Assembly: GCA_964511495.1 (NCBI GenBank)
Contig: CAZEFT010000004.1
Span: forward strand, 1 to 64,000
Length of the DNA stretch: 64,000 nt
Direction of reading: 5' to 3'
From: Litorimonas sp964511495
Lineage (GTDB): Bacteria; Pseudomonadota; Alphaproteobacteria; Caulobacterales; Maricaulaceae
Below the pieces are notes generated by a model. The model saw only the letters and a program-made list of their open reading frames with translations, was not told where the DNA came from and did no database searches. A program made the translations under genes and the position numbers. How positions within the stretch are numbered: position 1 is the stretch's first letter; each line of letters opens with the position of its first letter. This document shows positions 43,745 to 52,396 of the stretch, one piece after another.

Positions 43745-45451
43745 ATGTCAAAATTATTTCAGACCACAGCTTTGTCTTGCTTAATAGGCCTTGCGGCCTG
43801 TCAGGCTGAAATCGGCTCGAACCAAAATTCGGAAGCCGTAAATACATCCGGCAATTGGTGCCTCTCTGGCGGGCCAATCTATACGGCACTTGACAGTACG
43901 CCAAAAGTTGAAGCTGTAGTCGTGACGAAGGGTGAAATCACTTATACCGGCAATGCGTTATCCGATTGGTGCCCCCACAAGGGACAAGCCGTCATAAATT
44001 TGGCTGGGTCTGCGCTTTACCCCGGACTGACGGATGGGCATGGTCACCTCATAGGTATCGGCCTGCGCGAAATGACGCTCAATCTTGAGGGAACAAAGTC
44101 AATTACAGAGCTTCAAGCCCGTTTAAGAAAAGCGGCAGAGGAAAGTGATGCCGAGACTCTTTATGGACGCGGCTGGATCGAAACGCATTGGCCTGAAAAA
44201 CGCTTTCCAACGCGTCAAGATTTAGATGCTGTTGTCTCTGATCGACCCGTTATTTTAGAGCGTGCCGATGGACATGCTTCTGTCGTTAATAGCCGGGCTT
44301 TGGAACTCTCCAAAATTGATAGCAAAACAAAAGCACCTTTTGGCGGCGCGATTAATAAAGACGATGCCGGCCGCCCTACAGGAATGCTCATTGATAATGC
44401 CGCGAAACTCGTTGGCGACCTCATGCCACAACTGACCCCGGAACGTAGACGCGAAGCCTTTGTCCGAGGAGCGGAATTATATGCGTCACGCGGTTGGGCC
44501 AACATTCATTCCATGTCGGTTGATCCGAACGACGTGCCCCTTCTCCATGACCTTGAAGAATCGGGAGACGTTAAAATAAGGGTTTATAACTCATTAGATA
44601 TTCCGACTGACGGTGCCATGCAGACGCAAGAGTTTGATCAGACCTCAGATAAGGGTCTAATTTTGACCCGCGCCATAAAACTCTATGCGGACGGAGCATT
44701 AGGCTCGCGAGGAGCTGCTTTGTTGGCTCCCTATTCCGATGACCCTGAGAATGAAGGCTTGATGACCTTGAAAGAGGTTCAGGTTGAAGCCTTCCTTCAA
44801 ACGGCCTTACGAAACGGTATTCAAGTAAACACACATGCGATTGGTGACAAAGCTAATCGATATGTGCTGCAATGGTATAAAGATGCCTTTGATACGGTGA
44901 CACGTTCGAGTTGGAAGGTAAAAGAACCACGTTGGCGCATCGAACATTCGCAAATCATCCATGTTGATGACATTCCTCTTTTTGCTGAATATGATATTAT
45001 TCCTTCCATGCAGCCTAGCCATGCAATCGGTGACTTACACTTTGCAGTAGAACGACTTGGCAAGGAGCGTCTGGCTGGTGGCTATGCTTGGCGCAGCCTT
45101 ATCGACTCAGGTGCGCGTATCGTGGGCGGTTCTGATGCCCCTGTCGAAGTCGGTGATCCTCGAATTGAGTTCTATGCTGCAACCATACGCAAAGATTTAA
45201 CAGGCTATAGTAACGAAAACTGGTACCCGGACGAGAAAGTTACACCACAGGAAGCATTGAAAATGCTGACAATCTGGCCGGCCTTTGCCTCCTTTATGGA
45301 AAATAAAACCGGAACGATTGAGGTCGGAAAACGGGCTGATTTCAGCGCCTTTAAGACAGACCTCATGACGGCGTCCGGGCCGGACATTCTCTCCAGCGAG
45401 ACCTTGTTCACTATGGTCGACGGTAAAATGGCTTACCGCGCAGAAGACTAA
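43745..45451 (+). CDS. Lipoprotein amidohydrolase (YtcJ-like, amidohydrolase 3 family)
   Basis: 568 residues. Signal peptide with lipobox LAAC (Cys19). The TIM-barrel metallohydrolase has YPGLTDGHGHLIG (HxH ligands), ERADGHASVVNS, KLYADGALGSRGAALLAPYSD, QVNTHAIGDKANR, RIEHSQIIH and GGSDAPVEVGDPRIEFYAA with the metal-binding Asp. The substrate is unknown; YtcJ-type enzymes act on N-substituted compounds or formamides. Likely anchored to the periplasmic face. It starts 50 bases after the kinase, same strand. Confidence 0.85.
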   Translation: MSKLFQTTALSCLIGLAACQAEIGSNQNSEAVNTSGNWCLSGGPIYTALDSTPKVEAVVVTKGEITYTGNALSDWCPHKGQAVINLAGSALYPGLTDGHGHLIGIGLREMTLNLEGTKSITELQARLRKAAEESDAETLYGRGWIETHWPEKRFPTRQDLDAVVSDRPVILERADGHASVVNSRALELSKIDSKTKAPFGGAINKDDAGRPTGMLIDNAAKLVGDLMPQLTPERRREAFVRGAELYASRGWANIHSMSVDPNDVPLLHDLEESGDVKIRVYNSLDIPTDGAMQTQEFDQTSDKGLILTRAIKLYADGALGSRGAALLAPYSDDPENEGLMTLKEVQVEAFLQTALRNGIQVNTHAIGDKANRYVLQWYKDAFDTVTRSSWKVKEPRWRIEHSQIIHVDDIPLFAEYDIIPSMQPSHAIGDLHFAVERLGKERLAGGYAWRSLIDSGARIVGGSDAPVEVGDPRIEFYAATIRKDLTGYSNENWYPDEKVTPQEALKMLTIWPAFASFMENKTGTIEVGKRADFSAFKTDLMTASGPDILSSETLFTMVDGKMAYRAED

Positions 45452-45493
45452 ATTTGCGCGACTAAGCTCTGCGTCTTTAACGGCCAGTAAAGT

Positions 45494-45979
45494 TTAGTCT
45501 CTGAAGTTTTTAAACTGTACGGGCTGTTCGAGTCCTAAGTCTTTCACGAATTGAATGGTCTGTTGGAGATCATCTCGCTTTTTGCCACTGACGCGGAGTG
45601 TGTCACCTTGAATCGATACCTGAACTTTTATCTTTGCCCCTTTGATATCTTTAACAATTTTCTTGCCCATCTCTTTGTCAATACCGTCCTTTACCAATAT
45701 GGTCTGACGCACAGATTGTCCCGCCGCAGATTCCACCTTTTGGTAATCCAACTGACCGGGTTCGATACCGCGTTTATGTAAATTACCACGCAGGATTTCA
45801 TGCATTTGTTTGAGCTTTAGATCATCGTCTGCAAACACTTTGATTTGGCCATCCGCACTTTCAACGGTGGATTTGGAACCCTTAAAATCATAGCGAACCG
45901 TAATTTCACGCATCACATTTTGTATGGCGTTATCGACCTCTGCCATATCGGCTTCGGATACAATATCAAAACTGGGCAT
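45494..45979 (-). CDS. yajQ: YajQ family nucleotide-binding protein
   Basis: 161 residues with two ferredoxin-like halves: SFDIVSEADMAEVDNAIQN at the start, YDFKGSKS, IKVFADDDLKLKQMHEILRGNLHKRGI, QTILVKDGIDKEMGKKIVKDIK, and KVQVSIQGDTLRVSGKKRDDLQ near the C-terminus. YajQ proteins bind nucleotides, and one homolog binds cyclic di-GMP. Cytoplasmic. A perfect hairpin covers its ribosome-binding site. Confidence 0.93.
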   Translation of the reverse strand: MPSFDIVSEADMAEVDNAIQNVMREITVRYDFKGSKSTVESADGQIKVFADDDLKLKQMHEILRGNLHKRGIEPGQLDYQKVESAAGQSVRQTILVKDGIDKEMGKKIVKDIKGAKIKVQVSIQGDTLRVSGKKRDDLQQTIQFVKDLGLEQPVQFKNFRD

Positions 45980-46010
45980 AATCTCATCCTTTCAAATTCT
46001 GGATGAGATT
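45980..46010 (-). promoter_or_regulatory. Hairpin sequestering the yajQ ribosome-binding site
   Basis: On the coding strand the order is AATCTCATCC, an 11-base loop ending in GAAA, then GGATGAGATT and directly the ATG. The arms are perfectly complementary over 10 bp. The Shine-Dalgarno AAAGGA straddles the loop and 3' arm, so pairing would hide it. No T-run follows, so it is not a terminator. This looks like an RNA switch or thermometer. Confidence 0.6.
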
Positions 46011-46030
46011 AGCCTTAATAATCAGGGCTT

Positions 46031-48316
46031 TCAATGATGGGCTCTGATGGGACCCAAAATAGAGGAGTAATCATCTGTCCAGAGTTTGACCAATTCATGC
46101 GCTTCGAATTCATGCCAATCGGCTTTGTCTTTTGTCAGTGATGCCATGACCTGCTTTGGGCCAATAATGACACCTGTTGAGGAGTTAACGAATGCTTTGA
46201 ACGGGTGCGAGTCCAATGCCTTGACAGAAACTATCTGTTTATCCCAGCCAATATCATCGGCGAGGCGTGCCACAACCGAACTGACATCCATAACGCGGTT
46301 AGACGTATGGAAGAAAATAACGCCATCCTCTTTCAAATAGTCGCGGTAAATGGCGAGTGCTTCGCGCGTAACAAGGTGAACGGGGATAGAGTCGGACGAA
46401 AAGGCATCAACGATAATGACGTCCTGAGAGCCTTTTGCGAGGTCTTGTATCGCCATACGCGCATCTCCGATACGAATATCGGCATTGGGCGAGCAACGAT
46501 CAAGATAGGAGAATAAAGACGGATTCTTCGCCATTTTGACGACTGCCGGGTCAATCTCGAAATAGGTCCAATTATCACCAGGCTGTTCAAAACAAGCCAT
46601 GGCCCCTGCCCCCAACCCAATGACAGCTATATCCATTGTTGGTTTTTGAACTCTGACAGCGTCCACCACCTGATCAAAGGTATTGCCTTCCGCATAATAA
46701 GCCAGAGGTACGGTCGCATGGGCTTCATCTAATAATTGATAATTATGGATTGTGTCGCCATGTAGGAAACCGTGGGCTTTTACGCCGTCTTTGACCTCGG
46801 TGTTTATCTTAATCGTGCTATAAAAAGACCGCTCTTTATAGACATATTCAGAACTTAGAGACATGAAGACAAGAACGATAAGTGCAGAACAGTGAAACAA
46901 TACTGAGTCTGCGGAATTTTTTAGTCGTTTCATTATCAAAAAGCCAAAAGAGACAACTAACACCAAGACGACTAAGTAAGAATTTTCTACCATTTTCAAT
47001 ACGGTCAAAATGGTTGTGACACCTGCAATCCAATAAGCCGCAATAAAAGCCAATGATTGTTTGGAAGGCATTTTAAAGCCCCCTTTATCAAAGGCCATAA
47101 CACAACCAGCCAACCATAAGACGATCAGATATTCATAAATATCGTTGAAGATCATAGGCGCGAGAAGAGCATTAAAAATACCGCCTAACACGCCCCCCAA
47201 AGACATGAGAATATAAAATTGTGTAAGCGTTTCCGCATGTGGGCGTGATTCAACTAAGCGGCTGTGACAGTATAAAGTCACGAGAAAATATATGCTCAGT
47301 GTTACGAGAATAGAGATAATATGCGGCACAGATTTAACGATTGGGAAGAAAATGGCGACAATGAGGACTGTTGGGAACAACCATTGAAGCTGATTAAACT
47401 TTACGATTGGTTTGCGCGCGAACACGATAACGAAGGTCAATAAGTATAGTGCCAAAGGGATAATCCAGAGAAAAGGTGCAGAGGCAATATTATTTGTCAT
47501 GTAGGACGTGACACCCAACATCAAACTGGACGGAATAAAGGCCAAAAAGACCCAAAACAGTGCGGTTTTCAACGCAATCGGCTTCGGTGATAAGGTAGAA
47601 TGAGAGGCCTTTACAGACGCAGTTTTTGATAAGTCTTTTTGCGTCTCAGCTTTATTAAGCAGAGCAAAAGCTCCGCATAGGAGGATGCACGCGATAAGGA
47701 TGGCATAACCGATTGTCCAACTTGACGTTTGTGTCTCGAGCAAAAAGTTGGGCTCAATGACGACCGGATAAGCGCAAAGTGTTAGAAGACTACCCGCATT
47801 ACTGGCGGCGTAGAGGAAATAGGGGTCAGAAGCTTGCTTATGGTCTGTCTTGCTGAACCAACTTTGGAAAAGAGGAGCATTTGCCGAAATAGCAAAAAAT
47901 GGCACGCCAATCGAAACTGAGAACAAGCCCAACAACCAAAAAATTGGTGTCCCTGTCGTTGGAACTACCCAGTCTTGAGCAATCGACAAAGGCAAGAAGA
48001 CCAACCCGACCAAAAGCAAAGTCACATGTATGAGAACCTGATTGAGTAAGGTGAAATATTTAGATATCAAATGGGCATAGACATAACCTAAAAGCAGCAT
48101 GGACTGAAAAAAGACCATGGCCGTATTCCAAACATTGGAAGAGCCACCCAATAAAGGTAGCACTAATTTGGAAAACATGGGTTGGACGGAGAATAACAGT
48201 GTAGCGCTCAAGAAAATTGAGATGGTAAAGACAAGAACCAACTGCCCTGCACTGAAATTTCTAAATTTAGAGGTCGAACCTTTTGGGGATTCGACCGCCA
48301 ACTGCATTGATGTCAT
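46031..48316 (-). CDS. Membrane protein fused to a spermidine-synthase-like domain
   Basis: 761 residues. The N-terminal ~480 residues have about 12 membrane helices resembling the MFS-like part of fused spermidine synthases. The C-terminal domain (~540-755) is a Rossmann methyltransferase-like aminopropyltransferase fold: IAVIGLGAGAMACFEQPGD, FEIDPAVVKMA, IRIGDARMAIQ, VIIVDAFSSDSIPVHLVTREA. A GAGGA Shine-Dalgarno precedes the ATG at 48316; a second ATG at 48307 is possible. Activity and substrate of such fusions are unknown. It precedes yajQ by 51 bases. Confidence 0.85.
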   Translation of the reverse strand: MTSMQLAVESPKGSTSKFRNFSAGQLVLVFTISIFLSATLLFSVQPMFSKLVLPLLGGSSNVWNTAMVFFQSMLLLGYVYAHLISKYFTLLNQVLIHVTLLLVGLVFLPLSIAQDWVVPTTGTPIFWLLGLFSVSIGVPFFAISANAPLFQSWFSKTDHKQASDPYFLYAASNAGSLLTLCAYPVVIEPNFLLETQTSSWTIGYAILIACILLCGAFALLNKAETQKDLSKTASVKASHSTLSPKPIALKTALFWVFLAFIPSSLMLGVTSYMTNNIASAPFLWIIPLALYLLTFVIVFARKPIVKFNQLQWLFPTVLIVAIFFPIVKSVPHIISILVTLSIYFLVTLYCHSRLVESRPHAETLTQFYILMSLGGVLGGIFNALLAPMIFNDIYEYLIVLWLAGCVMAFDKGGFKMPSKQSLAFIAAYWIAGVTTILTVLKMVENSYLVVLVLVVSFGFLIMKRLKNSADSVLFHCSALIVLVFMSLSSEYVYKERSFYSTIKINTEVKDGVKAHGFLHGDTIHNYQLLDEAHATVPLAYYAEGNTFDQVVDAVRVQKPTMDIAVIGLGAGAMACFEQPGDNWTYFEIDPAVVKMAKNPSLFSYLDRCSPNADIRIGDARMAIQDLAKGSQDVIIVDAFSSDSIPVHLVTREALAIYRDYLKEDGVIFFHTSNRVMDVSSVVARLADDIGWDKQIVSVKALDSHPFKAFVNSSTGVIIGPKQVMASLTKDKADWHEFEAHELVKLWTDDYSSILGPIRAHH

Positions 48317-48380
48317 TCACGTATCCTCGAACATATAGTGTCGGGATATTAGGAAATTGAGGTTGATATTTAGAAAAGAG

Positions 48381-49628
48381 TTATACTTTAGAATTTGTAT
48401 ACGGCTTCAATTCTTTCCGAGCGACTTGCATACGATGAACTGCATCAGGGCCATCCGCAAAGCGAAGCGTTCTCATACCAGCATACATATCCGCCAATGG
48501 CGTGTCCTGACTGACGCCTGTACCTCCGAACATCTGCATGGCTTCATCAATGACCTTCAATGCCATATTCGGCGCGGCCACTTTTATTTGCGAAATCCAA
48601 GGAGCCGCGGCACGCGCGTCGCCTTGATCCATCATCCAAGCTGCTTTCAAACACAGTAACCGCGCCTGCTCTATGGCAATCCGACACTCGGCAATGATAT
48701 CGTAATTAGCGCCTAATTTAGCCAATGGACGACCAAAGGCGGTACGGTTAAGCGAACGCTCGCACATAAGCTGCAATGCCCGTTCGGCTTGACCAACAGC
48801 CCGCATACAATGGTGAATACGGCCAGGGCCGAGACGCCCTTGACTGACTTCAAAACCACGGCCTTCCCCAATCAATAACGCATCTGCAGGTACGCGAACA
48901 TTCGTAAAGCGAATATGCATATGTCCATGCGGAGCATCGTCATGACCAAAAACCGTCATGGGGCGCAGGATTTCTACACCCGGCAAACCTGCCTCAATCG
49001 CAAACATGGAATGCTGGCCATGGCGAGGCACACCGCTATCGCGGGCCGCCGTGCGCGCCATGAGGATATAAACCGAACAACGCGGGTCTCCGGCGCCGGA
49101 TGACCAGTATTTCTCGCCATTAAACACCCACTCATCGCCGTCTTTTTCAGCTTTAAATTCTAGGTTCGTCGCATCTGATGACGCCACATCGGGCTCGGTC
49201 ATCAAGAAAGCAGACCGGATTTCACCCTCCAATAAAGGCTTCAGCCATTTCTTTTTATGTTCCTCCGTGCCGTAACGTTCCAAAACTTCCATATTGCCTG
49301 TATCGGGAGCAGAACAGTTGAAAACTTCCGGAGCCAGAACGCACCACCCCATTTCTTCTGCAAGATAGGCATATTCGACTGTGGACAAACCATAGCCACG
49401 GTCAGAATCGGTCAACCAAAAATTCCAAAGTCCCTGCTCTTTCGCTTTCGCTTTTAGGCCCTCGCGAATCTCATTTTGACGTTCTGTGAATTGAAACCGA
49501 TCTCCGGCCTTGCCAACTTCGGCATGATATTCTGCATCCGCTTCAAGAATTTCATCCTGCACCATGCGACGCACTTTTTCGACGAGCGGTTTTACGCGCT
49601 CTGACATGCCTAAATCCATTTCAGCCAT
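48381..49628 (-). CDS. Acyl-CoA dehydrogenase, ACAD10/11-like
   Basis: 415 residues of the acyl-CoA dehydrogenase fold, with FLMTEPDVASSDATNLEF, KYWSSGAGDPRCSVYILMARTA and FGGTGVSQDTPLADMYAGMRTLRFADGPD. Instead of the usual Y-E-G-T catalytic stretch it has FADGPD, as in ACAD10/11, plant IBR3 and bacterial LvaC relatives. These act on 4-hydroxyacyl-CoA derivatives made by the partner kinase. Last gene of the SDR-SDR-kinase-ACAD operon. Confidence 0.85.
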   Translation of the reverse strand: MAEMDLGMSERVKPLVEKVRRMVQDEILEADAEYHAEVGKAGDRFQFTERQNEIREGLKAKAKEQGLWNFWLTDSDRGYGLSTVEYAYLAEEMGWCVLAPEVFNCSAPDTGNMEVLERYGTEEHKKKWLKPLLEGEIRSAFLMTEPDVASSDATNLEFKAEKDGDEWVFNGEKYWSSGAGDPRCSVYILMARTAARDSGVPRHGQHSMFAIEAGLPGVEILRPMTVFGHDDAPHGHMHIRFTNVRVPADALLIGEGRGFEVSQGRLGPGRIHHCMRAVGQAERALQLMCERSLNRTAFGRPLAKLGANYDIIAECRIAIEQARLLCLKAAWMMDQGDARAAAPWISQIKVAAPNMALKVIDEAMQMFGGTGVSQDTPLADMYAGMRTLRFADGPDAVHRMQVARKELKPYTNSKV

Positions 49629-49645
49629 ATTATCTCTTTCTTTCT

Positions 49646-50710
49646 CTACAATTCGCCTGTTTTAATCTTAATACGTGACAACTCGCCAAGCGCTGTTGTC
49701 ATTTGTCCATAATTTTTGAAACGTGGATTATCATTCTGACCGCGATAAAAACGCGCATAAATCTGCTGAATAATCACGGCCAGACGCCAGATGCCATACA
49801 CATAGTAAAATTGGAAGTTTGAGACATCCGCCCCGGTTTTGGCGGCATAAAAATCGAGGATTTCTTGCCGCGTCATCATACCGGCAGCACCGGAGGCTTG
49901 ACGCACCATCATTTGCATAAAGGGCGGATCATTGGCATGAATCCAATAGGCCAAAGTATTACCTAAATCCATCATGGGGTCGCCTAGGGCTGAAATCTCC
50001 CAATCGAGAATCGCCTCGATCTTTGTCGGGTCATCCGCTTTCAAAATACAATTATCAATGCGGTAATCTCCGTGAATGATCGCCGCGCCGCGTTCCTTTT
50101 CCGGCATGTTATCGACTAACCATTGTTGAACATCTTCGAACTTTTCGACATCTTCCGTCCAAGCCGCTTCAAATCGGCGATTCCATCCCATAATTTGACG
50201 CGTGACATAACCCTCGGGCTTTCCGAAGTCTCCAAGACCAACGGCTTCATAATCCACGCTGTGCATATCGACCAAAGTCTGGAAGAAGTTTTCACATAAC
50301 TTCCGCCCCTCTTTTTCCGTCCAATTCCACTCTTTCGGAATCGTACTATGGATAAGCGGACCTTCTGAACGATCCATCACATAAAATTCCGCCCCGATGA
50401 TCGACTTATCATCCGTATAAAAGACAGTCTGTGGTACAGGAATTTTCCCTTTAAGGGCGCTCATCACGCGATATTCTCGGTTCATATCATGACCGGATTT
50501 AGGTTTGTCGCCAAAAGGCGGACGACGCAGGACTAATTTGCGGTCAGGATAATCGACCGCATAGGTCAGATTTGAAGCGCCTGAGGGATATTGTGTGACG
50601 ACGGCTTCGCCTTTCAGGTCGGGTAGAACGTCTTTCAGAACGGCATCAACTGCCGCCATATCCAATTCTTCGCCTTTTCGAACATCGACTGTCGCATTCT
50701 CACCCGACAT
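49646..50710 (-). CDS. APH-like phosphotransferase (ACAD11 N-terminal type)
   Basis: 354 residues of an aminoglycoside-phosphotransferase-like kinase. The catalytic loop is IIHGDYRIDNCILK (HGDxxxxN), and the metal-binding DxE/D is AILDWEISALGDPMMDLG. N-terminal QYPSGASNLTYAV and KLVLRRPPFG bind ATP. Antibiotic resistance is unlikely; its place before an ACAD10/11-like gene fits phosphorylation of a hydroxyacyl-CoA. Its stop lies 17 bases before the ACAD start, and its start overlaps the SDR stop by one base. Confidence 0.87.
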   Translation of the reverse strand: MSGENATVDVRKGEELDMAAVDAVLKDVLPDLKGEAVVTQYPSGASNLTYAVDYPDRKLVLRRPPFGDKPKSGHDMNREYRVMSALKGKIPVPQTVFYTDDKSIIGAEFYVMDRSEGPLIHSTIPKEWNWTEKEGRKLCENFFQTLVDMHSVDYEAVGLGDFGKPEGYVTRQIMGWNRRFEAAWTEDVEKFEDVQQWLVDNMPEKERGAAIIHGDYRIDNCILKADDPTKIEAILDWEISALGDPMMDLGNTLAYWIHANDPPFMQMMVRQASGAAGMMTRQEILDFYAAKTGADVSNFQFYYVYGIWRLAVIIQQIYARFYRGQNDNPRFKNYGQMTTALGELSRIKIKTGEL

Positions 50711-51471
50711 TAGATAACGGCTCCGCCATCGACAATCATGCTTTGACCCGTGTAATAGCTGGCTTCTTCAGACGCCATGTAAAGTACAGCCCCCACCATT
50801 TCCTCGGGCTGTGCCATACGTTTAATGGCTAAATTCATTTTTACATATAAATCCATAGCGGGATTATTTTTCAGGGCGCTTGCGAGTTTCGTATCTGTGA
50901 AACCGGGCAAGAGAGCATTCACGCGTACACCGTATTGGGAATATTCCTTCGCCAAACCCTTTGTCATCGCAATTAATGCTGCTTTGCTCATGCCGTAAAT
51001 GACCCGGAACTCAGCCGGTTGCAAACCATCAATAGAGGCAACGTTAATCACAGAGCCTCCCCCATCAGCCTTGAGCATTTTAAAGGCTTTCGTTGTCAAA
51101 AAATAAGGGCCGCGCGTATTGACCTCGATCGTTTTATCAAACGCGCCTTCACTGGCTTCATGGGCAGGGCCGAAATGCGGACTTGTCGCGCCATTATTGA
51201 CCAACACATCCAAACGCCCGAACTCTTTCTCAATCATAGCTAAGACTGCATCATGATGAGAAAGCTCACCCAAATGTAATTCTGCTGAAACGGCTTTACC
51301 GCCTTTGGCTCGAATGGCTTCGGCCACTTTTTCACAATCGGCTTTTTTGCGGCTGGAACAAATTACAGTCGCACCATGCTCGGCCAAGCCATGAGTAACG
51401 GCCTCTCCGATACCCCGACTGGCGCCCGCAATCAGAGCGACTTTACCGTCAAAATTAAAACGCTGAGACAT
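50710..51471 (-). CDS. Short-chain dehydrogenase/reductase (SDR)
   Basis: 253 residues, classical SDR. GASRGIGEAV binds the cofactor, NNGATS is the central motif, SID (Ser) and YGMSK (Tyr-x3-Lys) complete the catalytic set, and VDGGAVI ends the protein. VICSSRKKAD after beta2 suggests NADP(H). The substrate is probably an acyl-CoA or hydroxy-acid of the same pathway. It shares one base with the kinase gene. Confidence 0.88.
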   Translation of the reverse strand: MSQRFNFDGKVALIAGASRGIGEAVTHGLAEHGATVICSSRKKADCEKVAEAIRAKGGKAVSAELHLGELSHHDAVLAMIEKEFGRLDVLVNNGATSPHFGPAHEASEGAFDKTIEVNTRGPYFLTTKAFKMLKADGGGSVINVASIDGLQPAEFRVIYGMSKAALIAMTKGLAKEYSQYGVRVNALLPGFTDTKLASALKNNPAMDLYVKMNLAIKRMAQPEEMVGAVLYMASEEASYYTGQSMIVDGGAVI

Positions 51472-51495
51472 AGAGTGTTCCTTCTGATGAAAGTT

Positions 51496-52287
51496 TTATT
51501 CTTGTTTTGCTCTGGCAGCTTTGAAAGCTTCACCGACTTTTTGCTTCAACTTCTGCATTCCTTGCAGATAAGCATCAGGATGCAAGGCACGATTGATGAA
51601 GTAATCTTTCACGACTGGGTGAGAGAAAACGTAAAACTCATCTTTTTCAATCGCTGACTTCAACGCATTTGCAACATCTTTTGGCTCCAACAGACCATCC
51701 GGGCTGTTTTGTGCCATAGGCATGCCGTCGGTCATGGCCGAGCGGACATATTGCGGGCAAATACAATTGGCTTTGATACCGTCCGCACCATGTTCAATCT
51801 GAATGGATTCAGCAAAAGAAACAGCCGCGTGTTTTGTGCAGGAATAAGACGCACTACCAATCTGATTTAAAAGCCCAGCTGCTGAAGCTGTAATCACAAA
51901 ACGTCCTGAGCCACGTTCAACCCATCCCGGCATGAGTTGGCGTGCAGCGTAAACCGAGCCCATGACATTGACGTCCCAAGATTTTTGCCACCCCTCATTA
52001 CTGGCTCCGCCGACATATTTGCCATTTCCCTCGCCAATCCCAGCATTGGAAACGTAAATATCTACATCGCCTAAATCATTTTTGACATCTTCGATGAAGG
52101 TTTTGACTGAATGTTCGTTGCTCACATCACAAATATAGGATCTCGCACCAATATCTTTGCCTGTCTGTTCGCAAGATTTGTAATCGCTAATTGCGACTTT
52201 CGCTCCATTGGCGATAAACATTTCTGCGATTCCGCGACCAATGCCGCCTGTAGCACCCGTAATTGCGACAGTTTTACCTTCAAACAT
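51496..52287 (-). CDS. Short-chain dehydrogenase/reductase (SDR), second
   Basis: 263 residues. GATGGIGRGIAE, NAGIGEG, the Ser in TASAAGLL and YSCTK form the SDR core. VAISDYKS after beta2 has Asp, favouring NAD(H). C-terminal ~60 residues extend past the core with a basic, Lys-rich tail. First gene of the four-gene minus-strand operon. The start region is divergent from the DUF3667 gene at 52397. Confidence 0.87.
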   Translation of the reverse strand: MFEGKTVAITGATGGIGRGIAEMFIANGAKVAISDYKSCEQTGKDIGARSYICDVSNEHSVKTFIEDVKNDLGDVDIYVSNAGIGEGNGKYVGGASNEGWQKSWDVNVMGSVYAARQLMPGWVERGSGRFVITASAAGLLNQIGSASYSCTKHAAVSFAESIQIEHGADGIKANCICPQYVRSAMTDGMPMAQNSPDGLLEPKDVANALKSAIEKDEFYVFSHPVVKDYFINRALHPDAYLQGMQKLKQKVGEAFKAARAKQE

Positions 52288-52396
52288 AAATTTCCCTTCG
52301 GATGAAAATGGAACACCGTCAGACTTATTACGTCATGACATTTGCGAATGGTCTGTTAGAGTTATAGAGCACTCAGCGCTAAGGGGAAATAAAACT

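Noticed and set aside
49646..50710. Aminoglycoside resistance kinase
   Set aside because: The APH-like fold is shared, but operon context (ACAD10/11-like gene and SDRs) points to lipid or hydroxy-acid metabolism.
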